A stretch of DNA of 6,439 nt, from NCBI GenBank assembly GCA_902478765.1, contig CABSMN010000071.1, forward strand, positions 1 through 6,439, read 5' to 3'. Below are positions 1 through 6,293 of the stretch, piece after piece (position 1 is the stretch's first letter; each line of letters opens with the position of its first letter). The notes under the pieces are model-generated. The model was given only the letters and a program-made list of their open reading frames with translations, did no database searches and was not told where the DNA came from. The translations under genes were made by a program, and so were the position numbers. This DNA comes from an uncultured Collinsella sp. Lineage in GTDB: Bacteria > Actinomycetota > Coriobacteriia > Coriobacteriales > Coriobacteriaceae.

Positions 1-39
1 GCGTAGTCTCGTGGGCTCGGAGATGTGTATAAGAGACAG
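1..39. other. Untrimmed Nextera (Tn5) sequencing adapter
   Basis: Bases 6-39 match the Illumina Nextera read-2 transposase adapter, ending in the 19-bp Tn5 mosaic end at 21-39 (AGATGTGTATAAGAGACAG). Bases 1-5 (gcgta) lie where the i7 index would end; from memory they fit the tail of one Nextera XT index, but that part is uncertain. This is library-construction sequence and not part of the genome. Genomic sequence starts at base 40, inside the metallophosphatase gene. It should be masked, and no ORF should be read across it. Confidence 0.97.
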
Positions 40-299
40 CCGTTGATATCCCAGGTCTCGGCATCGAGCGGATCCTGGCCAATGATGGCATCGAGCATGA
101 TCTGCTCGTGATTGCCCTTGAGCACGCGGGCGTTGGGCAGCGAGCGCACGAGCTTAATAACGCCGACCGGATCGGGCCCGCGATCGATCATGTCGCCCAG
201 CACGTACAGCGTGTCGTCGGACGCCAGCGAAATCTTAGACAGGGCCTCGTCAAGCGCACGCACGTGCCCGTGAGCATCAGATGTCACATAGATCGCCAT
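40..299 (-). CDS. Calcineurin-like metallophosphatase, N-terminal part (cut at contig edge)
   Basis: Starting at the ATG complementary to 297-299, the leftward frame gives 86 codons before the adapter. They hold the N-terminal signatures of the calcineurin-like phosphoesterase superfamily: a D-x-H motif (TSDAHGH, residues 6-12), GDMIDRG (about residues 36-42) and GNHE (about residues 63-66). These residues normally bind the two catalytic metal ions. The closest families are the PrpE/ApaH/PphA-type protein phosphatases or diadenosine-tetraphosphate hydrolases, which are usually 200-280 aa; the substrate cannot be told from this part. The start is supported by AAGGAG at 309-314, 9 nt upstream. 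The gene diverges from the antiporter. The missing C-terminal half reflects the contig edge and adapter, not a biological truncation. Confidence 0.9.
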
Positions 300-346
300 G
301 GTACGCCTCTCCTTGCATTGCGGCCAAAGCCCGGCGCCGCAACTAA

Positions 347-363
347 AACTTCAAGTTGAACTT
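347..363. repeat. Three overlapping 11-bp palindromes (AACTT/AAGTT array), operator-like
   Basis: The 17 bases AACTTCAAGTTGAACTT alternate AACTT and its complement AAGTT every 6 nt. This makes three overlapping odd palindromes: 347-357 (AACTTCAAGTT), 350-360 (TTCAAGTTGAA) and 353-363 (AAGTTGAACTT). A palindromic AACGTT follows at 365-370. The array sits between the divergent metallophosphatase and antiporter genes, just downstream of the candidate leftward promoter. That position would suit a repressor site or an RNA switching between two small hairpins. The pattern is seen directly; the function is inferred. Confidence 0.4.
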
Positions 364-374
364 AAACGTTACCC

Positions 375-403
375 ATTGTACTCCGTTGCAATAAAGCTGG
401 AAA
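375..403 (-). promoter_or_regulatory. Candidate sigma-70-type promoter of the metallophosphatase gene
   Basis: Reading leftward, a -35-like TTTCCA (complement of 398-403) is followed after 17 nt by a -10-like TACAAT (complement of 375-380). Transcription would start near 368, giving a leader of roughly 70 nt before the ATG at 299. The -10 matches the consensus 5 of 6 and the -35 matches 4 of 6. The overlapping AACTT/AAGTT palindromes at 347-363 would fall just downstream of the start point. This is judged by eye only. Confidence 0.35.
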
Positions 404-423
404 GGGTTTCCGAGCAGAGGCAA

Positions 424-438
424 AGACGGCAGCCGTCT
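424..438. repeat. 15-bp palindrome upstream of the antiporter gene
   Basis: AGACGGCAGCCGTCT has 7-bp perfect arms around a single central A. It lies about 115 bp upstream of the antiporter start, in the divergent intergenic region. With almost no loop it would make a poor RNA hairpin, so a dimeric DNA-binding protein site is the likelier reading. A TACAAA (-10-like) lies downstream at 493-498, but no convincing -35 accompanies it, so no promoter is called for the antiporter. Confidence 0.3.
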
Positions 439-552
439 ATGACGATATCGCGCACGCCCGCAATCCAACCCCATAAACCCACCATCTTTGGGTACAAATA
501 ACCGCAGACAACTAACCGTGCCACGCCAACCACCCAGGAGCGGACACCATCC

Positions 553-2154
553 ATGAACCAGATCCTTCTTTTTATCGGCCTCGTCATCATTTTGTGCCTG
601 ACCATCAAACCCGTCGGCAAAAAGCTCCCCTTCCCCACCCTGCTTATCTTTATCGCGCTCGGCATGCTGTTGGGCGTCAACGGCCCGGCGCATATCGACT
701 TTAGCGACTACGCACTCACCGAAACCGTCTGCAGCACGGCGCTATTGTTCATCATGTTCTACGGCGGCTTTAACACCAACATAGACCGCGCCAAGCCCGT
801 CGCCGCGCCGGCGGTGCTGCTGAGCACGCTCGGCGTCGTCATCACCGCAGGCATCACCGGCGTGTTCGCCCACTTTGTGCTGGGCTTCGACTGGATCGGC
901 GGCCTGCTGCTGGGATCGGTCGTGGCGTCCACCGACGCGGCCAGCGTCTTTAGCGTTCTGCGCGAGCACAGCCTTTCGCTGAGGGGCGGCACCGACTCGC
1001 TGCTCGAGGTCGAATCGGGCTCCAACGACCCCGTCGCCTACATGCTCACCGCCGTGCTCGCGACCCTCGCGGCGGGCGGCAATATCGACATTCCCGTGCT
1101 GCTGACCAAGCAGATCATCCTGGGCGTGGGGTTGGGCCTTGCCATCGGCTGGGCGGCGGGCCGCCTGATTGAACGAGCGCACGCAACGGCCGAGGGCGCG
1201 CAGACCATCTTTTTGTTCGCCGTGGCGATCGTCGCCTACGCATTGCCGAGCTATCTGGGCGGCAACGGCTTTTTGGCCGTGTACCTGGCCGGCATTGTGC
1301 TGGGCGCGAGCGACATCACCGGCAAGGTCGAGATGGCGCACTTTTTTGACACCCTCACCGAGATGGCCGAGATGACCATCTTCTTTTTGCTGGGCCTGCT
1401 CGTCACGCCCGCGCGCCTGCCGCAGATGCTGCTGCCGGGCCTGGCGCTCATGGCGTTTATGCTCTTTGCGAGCCGCCCCATCGCCGTCGGTCTGCTGCTG
1501 GTGCCCTTTAAGACGAACCCTCGCCAGGTTGCACTCGTAAGCTGGGCGGGCTTGCGCGGCGCGGCTTCGGTCGTCTTTAGCCTCTTTGCCGTGGTAGCCG
1601 GCGTTCCCGGCGGTCACGACCTGTTTGACCTGGTGTTTGTGATTGCCGTATCGAGCATTGTGGTGCAGGGTTCGCTACTGCCGGCGGTGGCGAAGAAGCT
1701 CGACATGATCGACGCGGAAGGCGACGTGCGCCGCACCTTTAACGATTACCGCGACGAGGACGGCATGTCGTTCGTTAAGCTCAAGGTGGACGCGGGCCAT
1801 CCGTTTGTCGGACGCTCGCTCGCCGATATTGGCAGCGCGACGGACATGCTCGTCGTCCTGGTGCTGCGCGACGGGGCGCACCCGGTACTACCCAATGGCG
1901 ATACCGTGATTGAGGAAGGCGACCTTCTGGTTATGGCCGCACCGACGTTTGAAGAGCGTGCCGAGGTTACGCTGCGTGAGATCACCGTAACGCCCCACGG
2001 TCGCCTGGCCGGCCAGCGCCTGCGCGACGTGCCGAAGGGCAAGCACCCCTTTATCGTCGTGATGCTCAAACGCGACGGCCAAACCATCATCCCCGACGGC
2101 GACACCCTCATATACGCCGGCGACGAAGCCGTCATCGCCACGCTCGCGTCGTAG
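553..2154 (+). CDS. nhaP2: CPA1-family potassium (sodium)/proton antiporter with tandem RCK_C domains
   Basis: This 533-aa integral membrane protein exchanges cytoplasmic K+ or Na+ for external H+, serving pH and ion homeostasis. Residues 1-380 form the Na+/H+-exchanger domain of about a dozen hydrophobic segments. It carries STDAAS (126-131), ESGSNDP (154-160, with the ion-binding Asn158-Asp159 pair) and WAGLRGAAS (331-339), all hallmarks of the NhaP2/CvrA group. After a linker, two TrkA-C (RCK_C)-like regulatory units follow at about 405-465 and 474-532, each with a GxP/VLPNGD- or IIPDGD-type turn. E. coli NhaP2 is about 578 aa with a different tail. The start is supported by AGGAG at 536-540, 12 nt upstream, a slightly long spacing. 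The gene diverges from the metallophosphatase and appears monocistronic. The symbol follows the family; ion preference is not established. Confidence 0.9.
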   Translation: MNQILLFIGLVIILCLTIKPVGKKLPFPTLLIFIALGMLLGVNGPAHIDFSDYALTETVCSTALLFIMFYGGFNTNIDRAKPVAAPAVLLSTLGVVITAGITGVFAHFVLGFDWIGGLLLGSVVASTDAASVFSVLREHSLSLRGGTDSLLEVESGSNDPVAYMLTAVLATLAAGGNIDIPVLLTKQIILGVGLGLAIGWAAGRLIERAHATAEGAQTIFLFAVAIVAYALPSYLGGNGFLAVYLAGIVLGASDITGKVEMAHFFDTLTEMAEMTIFFLLGLLVTPARLPQMLLPGLALMAFMLFASRPIAVGLLLVPFKTNPRQVALVSWAGLRGAASVVFSLFAVVAGVPGGHDLFDLVFVIAVSSIVVQGSLLPAVAKKLDMIDAEGDVRRTFNDYRDEDGMSFVKLKVDAGHPFVGRSLADIGSATDMLVVLVLRDGAHPVLPNGDTVIEEGDLLVMAAPTFEERAEVTLREITVTPHGRLAGQRLRDVPKGKHPFIVVMLKRDGQTIIPDGDTLIYAGDEAVIATLAS

Positions 2155-2168
2155 CGGCCAGGTGGTAG

Positions 2169-2246
2169 CTAATTTGCGACGAAGAAATCAAGCGCCTAGA
2201 GAACCTCATGCCTTCGCTCGCAGATTTGGATTTGCCCGAGGAGTAA
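2169..2246 (+). pseudogene. Possible decayed C-terminal gene fragment between the antiporter and serC
   Basis: After an in-frame TAG at 2166-2168, a short open frame runs to TAA at 2244-2246 and reads about 25 residues, ending MPSLADLDLPEE. The stretch before it (DEEIKRLENL) is charged and helix-like. Together they look like the natural tail of a larger protein rather than random spacer. The only ATG (2208) would give just 12 residues, with no ribosome binding site in front. It lies in a different frame from the antiporter, so it is not a frameshifted antiporter tail. I do not recognise the parent family. It could equally be chance. Confidence 0.2.
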
Positions 2247-2336
2247 AGCACCCCTCTCCCATGTAACCATCCTGTAAATCATAGCGGCGCAGTCGAGTTT
2301 TACCGTGATGCGGTCGCGCCTGGCGCTCCACTGTGC

Positions 2337-2355
2337 TAAAGTATCCCGAACGTTC
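2337..2355 (+). promoter_or_regulatory. Candidate extended -10 promoter and GAACGTTC palindrome before serC
   Basis: TGCTAAAGT at 2334-2342 reads as an extended -10 element (TG-n-TAAAGT, hexamer 2337-2342). There is no good -35 at 17-18 nt. The inferred transcription start falls on the 8-bp palindrome GAACGTTC at 2348-2355, leaving a leader of about 30 nt. The palindrome could be an operator. The call is by eye and weak. Confidence 0.3.
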
Positions 2356-2381
2356 AAACGACTACGAGGGGGAACTAGAAG

Positions 2382-3505
<1,124 letters not shown>

Positions 3506-3506
<1 letters not shown>

Positions 3507-3522
3507 CCCGCAACCCGCGGGC
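3506..3522 (+). other. GC-rich hairpin between serC and serA
   Basis: GCCCGC (3506-3511) pairs with GCGGGC (3517-3522) around a 5-nt loop, beginning at the last base of the serC stop codon. No run of T follows, so it is unlikely to be a full intrinsic terminator. It could slow transcription or protect the 3' end of serC mRNA within an operon. The role is inferred. Confidence 0.3.
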
Positions 3523-3578
3523 CGACCAGCCACTTCAAACCACCCTGCTTAGATCAAAACCTGCTAAGGAGTTTTTCC

Positions 3579-4742
3579 ATGCGTAAGATTAAGACCATCG
3601 ACGACATCACTAAAGACGGCAAAGTCGAGTTTGGCGAGGGCTACGAGTTTGTGGGCACCGCCGAGGAGGCCGACGCTATCCTGATGCGCTCCACCGACCT
3701 GCACGGCTACGAGCTGCCCGAGGGCATCCGCGCCATCGCCCGCTGCGGCGCCGGCGTCAACAACATCCCCGTCGAGGAGTACGCCAAGAAAGGCGTCGTC
3801 GTCTTTAACTCCCCCGGTGCCAACAGCAACGCCGTCAAGGAACTCGTCCTGGGCATGCTGGTGCTCTCGAGCCGCGGCGTGGTGCAGTCGATGAACTGGG
3901 TGCGCGACAACGCCGACGATCCCGAGATTCAGGTCGATGCCGAGAAGGCCAAGAAGGCCTTTGTGGGCCGCGAGCTCAAGGGCAAGCGCATCGGCGTCAT
4001 CGGCCTGGGCAACGTGGGCTCCAAGGTCGCCAACGCCTGCGTCGACCTGGGCATGGATGTCTACGGCTACGACCCGTTCATTTCCGTCGAGCACGCATGG
4101 GTGCTGAGTCGCGAGGTGCAGCGCGTGGGCACGCTCGAGGACCTCTGCCGCGGCTGCGACTACCTCACCGTGCACGTGCCCAGCAAGGCCGATACCATCG
4201 GCATGATCAGCACCGAGCAGATTGACCTGCTGGCCCCGGACGCCGTGCTCATCAACTACGCGCGCGAGACCATCATTGACGAGGACGCCGTCGACGCCGC
4301 CCTGCGCGAGGGCAAGCTCAGCTGGTTTAGCTGCGACTTTGCCACGCCCAAGACCGTCAAGATGCCCAATACGTTTATCACCACGCATTCGGGCGCCGGC
4401 ACCGGCGAGGCCGAGGCCAACTGCGCCGACATGGCCATCAGCGAGCTCAAGGATTACCTGGAAAACGGCAACATCGCGCACAGCGTCAACTACCCCGCCT
4501 GCAGCATGGGCAAGGCGCGCGCCGCAAGCCGTATTGCCTGCCTGCATGCCAACGTGCCCAACATGATCGGCCAGATCACGGCCATTCTCGCCAAGGACAA
4601 CGCCAATGTGCAGCGCATGACCAACGAGTCTGCTGGCGAGAACGCCTACACCATGTTCGACACCGATGAGCACCTGGACGGCAGCACGATCGAGGCGCTC
4701 AAGCAGATTCCGTCGATGTATCGCGTGCGCGTGATTAAATAG
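3579..4742 (+). CDS. serA: D-3-phosphoglycerate dehydrogenase, short form
   Basis: This 387-aa cytosolic NAD-dependent enzyme oxidises 3-phosphoglycerate to 3-phosphohydroxypyruvate, the committed step of serine synthesis. The substrate-binding lobe includes ARCGAGVNNIP (54-64) and NSPGANSNAVKELV (77-90). The Rossmann fold carries GVIGLGNVG (139-147), with Asp165 in YGYDP fitting NAD preference. Catalytic Arg229 is in NYARE and His270 in TTHSGAG. The usual catalytic Glu is not visible: the expected position reads CDFATPKT (252-259). The last 70 residues look like an ACT-type domain (ANVPNMIGQIT, 324-334), which in this family can sense serine. It is shorter than the two-domain-tail mycobacterial form. 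TAAGGAG at 3565-3571, 7 nt before the ATG, fixes the start. Its position after serC and before a strong terminator supports the function. Confidence 0.93.
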   Translation: MRKIKTIDDITKDGKVEFGEGYEFVGTAEEADAILMRSTDLHGYELPEGIRAIARCGAGVNNIPVEEYAKKGVVVFNSPGANSNAVKELVLGMLVLSSRGVVQSMNWVRDNADDPEIQVDAEKAKKAFVGRELKGKRIGVIGLGNVGSKVANACVDLGMDVYGYDPFISVEHAWVLSREVQRVGTLEDLCRGCDYLTVHVPSKADTIGMISTEQIDLLAPDAVLINYARETIIDEDAVDAALREGKLSWFSCDFATPKTVKMPNTFITTHSGAGTGEAEANCADMAISELKDYLENGNIAHSVNYPACSMGKARAASRIACLHANVPNMIGQITAILAKDNANVQRMTNESAGENAYTMFDTDEHLDGSTIEALKQIPSMYRVRVIK

Positions 4743-4781
4743 CGCCGGTGCCAAGCCTGCCAGACAGACCACGAAGCCCAT

Positions 4782-4819
4782 TCGCCCCCCGTTTTCACGA
4801 AACGGGGGGCGATTTTGTT
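4782..4819 (+). terminator. Strong intrinsic terminator of serC-serA
   Basis: A 13-bp perfect stem (4782-4794 with 4800-4812), including six consecutive C-G pairs, closes a TCACG loop and is followed at once by TTTTGTT (4813-4819). It lies 39 bp after the serA stop. No T run flanks the stem on its left, so termination should act only on rightward transcripts. Confidence 0.93.
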
Positions 4820-5008
4820 GCTCCGGACGACTTTAAAATGATACCCAGAACAAGTTTTTTCAGATAATCGATAGTGAGGCTCCAGTCGCTAAGCACACCC
4901 GCTTTGATAAACAGCTTTATCAGGGACTTTAGTAGGTAAAAATCGGTCTCTATGTGCCGAATGTAAGTTGACTGTCTATTTTCCGAAACAACTTATTCTA
5001 GATAGCAT
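4795..5008 (-). pseudogene. Frame-broken small leftward ORF in a low-GC patch
   Basis: Reading leftward, GGAGGG (5018-5023) sits 9 nt before an ATG (5006-5008) whose frame stops after 10 codons at a TAG (4976-4978). The frame displaced by one base is open from 4992 to the TGA at 4795-4797, about 65 codons without an ATG. Removing one A from the AAAA run (4979-4982 on the plus strand) would join the two into about 70 residues. The long frame has an amphipathic, Leu/Ile/Lys-rich pattern (e.g. LLKSLIKLFIKAG, then LSDWSLTIDYLKKLV). It runs into the serA terminator, so its last dozen residues are unlikely to be conserved. GC over 4821-5020 is about 40%, far below the flanking genes. I do not recognise the product; chance openness in AT-rich DNA is the main alternative. 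Confidence 0.3.
4902..4925. repeat. Inverted repeat with 4-nt loop in the low-GC region
   Basis: TGATAAA (4905-4911) and TTTATCA (4916-4922) are perfect inverted arms around CAGC. A C-G pair and two T-G wobbles extend the stem to 10 bp (4902-4925). No T run follows on either strand, so it is not a standard terminator. It lies inside the frame-broken small ORF. It may be an RNA hairpin or a protein site. Confidence 0.35.
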
Positions 5009-5089
5009 TTTTAGGGTCCCTCCAAGGCAAAATTGAAGCCTTTTTGCGACCAGAACTCTAGCTCGCGCTACCGTTTACCCACCGCGCGA

Positions 5090-6139
5090 CTACATTCCCG
5101 CCCAATCGATAAAAATCTCCTCACGAAGCCGCCGTTCGAGCTCCTGCTGTCGCGGCGTCTTGTCTTTCAGCGGCACATCGAGATAGGACATGATGAGCTC
5201 CATCACCACGCGGAAGGCATCGAAGTCGGCCAGCTGACCATAGGTCATCAGAACGACGGGATATCCCATGGCTTGCAAGGCCGTCGTTCGATCGGAGTCC
5301 GAGATCTTGGATTCAATGGATCCGTGAATGGCTTCACCTTGGCATTCAACCAGACACTCTCGGCTGCCGTCCTTATTTGCCAGCAGGATATCGGCATAGC
5401 GCCTATCAAGCCCCGAAATCAGGCGGGCGCTGCGCGTCATACGAATCTCAACGTTATTGGTAAGGCTCAGCCCTTCGCCGCCGCGCAACCTCGTAAGGCC
5501 AAACAGCATCGAAGCCTGGACCTCGAGCGGCGATGCTGCCACCCCCGTAATGCATTTCGCGGCTCGTATGAACGATTTAGCGCCGCGGAGCCCCCGGACC
5601 TTATCGACGAACTCTGTAAGCTCAGAGAGCTCGATCAAGGGAGGTCGTTTCCACAAGTCCGTTGGATTCCCCGAGACATCCTTTACGTTTTCCCAGCCCG
5701 ACCGTGCGTCACTCCATCGGCTCCCATATGCCTGCTCAAGTGCCGACTTTACCTGAGGCGCAATCTTGCACACGGCAAAGGTGCCGCACATCTCATACAT
5801 GCACATGATTAGACGCTCGTTTGAGACCGAGGAAGCCAGGGTCAGCAGGGTAAAGAGCGGGGACGCGACATCGAGGCCAAACTCCGTCTGCCGCACGGAA
5901 TCAAACGGCCTCTCCCCGTTCCAAACATGCCTGACAATGCGATCGCCCTTGCGCCCGCAGACGCCCTGCGCCAACACGTGTAACGGGGTGCCCAGGAAAT
6001 GCTTGACGAGCGGATGCTCACATAGGTGCTCCCTGCGCGGATCGTCCGCAGAATCGGGCAGGTCCGGCATTATTGCCAAGACCTGTGGAGGTATCCGGTG
6101 ATACCGAAAGGCAGATATGTCGCACAGCATGTCGTCCAT
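5090..6139 (-). CDS. AbiEi-like / DUF559-like (PD-(D/E)XK) fusion protein of unknown function
   Basis: From the ATG at 6137-6139 this is 349 aa. The N-terminal half has an SAFRYHR-like motif near residue 9 and VASPLFTLLTLA (91-102). These resemble the 'tSA' and 'VTSPeRTLLDLA' motifs of AbiEi-type antitoxin/regulator proteins common in Actinobacteria. The C-terminal half resembles the Vsr/DUF559 nuclease-like fold: Glu206 in ASPLE, Asp250 in RYADILL, VECQGE (264-269) with Gln in place of the usual catalytic Lys, then His272 and DSDRTTALQAMGYPVVLMTY (281-300). This pairing is known from actinobacterial proteins usually called hypothetical or endonuclease-domain proteins. Role in defence or toxin-antitoxin control is inferred. 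No cognate AbiEii-type toxin gene adjoins it. The frame stays open upstream to 6394 but then overlaps the divergent peptidase gene, so I chose the internal ATG. No clear ribosome binding site precedes it, so the start is uncertain. Confidence 0.75.
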   Translation of the reverse strand: MDDMLCDISAFRYHRIPPQVLAIMPDLPDSADDPRREHLCEHPLVKHFLGTPLHVLAQGVCGRKGDRIVRHVWNGERPFDSVRQTEFGLDVASPLFTLLTLASSVSNERLIMCMYEMCGTFAVCKIAPQVKSALEQAYGSRWSDARSGWENVKDVSGNPTDLWKRPPLIELSELTEFVDKVRGLRGAKSFIRAAKCITGVAASPLEVQASMLFGLTRLRGGEGLSLTNNVEIRMTRSARLISGLDRRYADILLANKDGSRECLVECQGEAIHGSIESKISDSDRTTALQAMGYPVVLMTYGQLADFDAFRVVMELIMSYLDVPLKDKTPRQQELERRLREEIFIDWAGM

Positions 6140-6142
6140 GAA

Positions 6143-6154
6143 GGGTACGTACCC
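6143..6154. repeat. Perfect 12-bp palindrome at the start of the AbiEi/DUF559-like gene
   Basis: GGGTACGTACCC is a perfect palindrome lying 3 bp upstream of the chosen ATG (6139), exactly where a ribosome binding site would be expected. It could be an autoregulatory operator, as for AbiEi-type antitoxins, which bind inverted repeats upstream of their own genes. If translation starts further upstream, it is simply coding for Gly-Tyr-Val-Pro. Confidence 0.35.
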
Positions 6155-6251
6155 ACCGCGTCGTTTGTAAACCCGCCTGGACGGCAAACGCGCTGGCTCG
6201 GCCTGCGAACGGTAAATACTGCCACGCCCACGTCGCGGATCTCTCAGGAGG

Positions 6252-6286
6252 CTTACAATCGGTTTGGAAAGCAAACTGATTGTGAG
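6252..6286. promoter_or_regulatory. Inverted repeat between divergent genes, overlapping a -10 and a ribosome binding site
   Basis: Bases 6252-6266 pair with 6272-6286 over 15 positions (13 Watson-Crick, two G-T) around the loop GAAAG. The left arm contains TACAAT (6254-6259), a good -10 hexamer for the rightward peptidase gene. The right arm ends in GAG of the GAGG (6284-6287) that serves as its likely ribosome binding site. As DNA this looks like an operator covering the promoter. As RNA, if transcribed from further upstream, it would bury the ribosome binding site. A second SD-like AGGAGG lies just left at 6246-6251. Confidence 0.5.
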
Positions 6287-6293
6287 GTTGCAT

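Noticed and set aside
21..39. Tn5/IS50 mosaic-end-like sequence as a real transposon end
   Set aside because: The engineered 19-bp mosaic end is preceded by the exact read-2 adapter sequence, so it comes from library preparation.
742..1617. Long leftward open frame of 291 codons opposite the antiporter
   Set aside because: The product is Arg/His/Gln/Gly-rich and lies wholly within the strongly supported antiporter gene. High GC keeps antisense frames open.
3564..4781. Leftward open frame of 405 codons opposite serA
   Set aside because: It is a mirror of serA with a His/Val/Gly/Ala-rich product and no recognisable domain; serA itself has all family motifs and a ribosome binding site.
4968..4999. 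TTGACT with TATTCT as a rightward promoter
   Set aside because: The spacing is about 20 nt, too long for a normal promoter, and no gene or plausible RNA lies downstream on that strand.
5024..5045. AAGGC...GCCTT followed by T5 as a rightward terminator
   Set aside because: The stem has only 5 bp and a 9-nt loop, and no rightward gene ends before it after the strong serA terminator.
5033..5812. Rightward open frame of 259 codons opposite the AbiEi/DUF559-like gene
   Set aside because: It has no domain-like pattern or ribosome binding site, whereas the leftward frame has clear family motifs.
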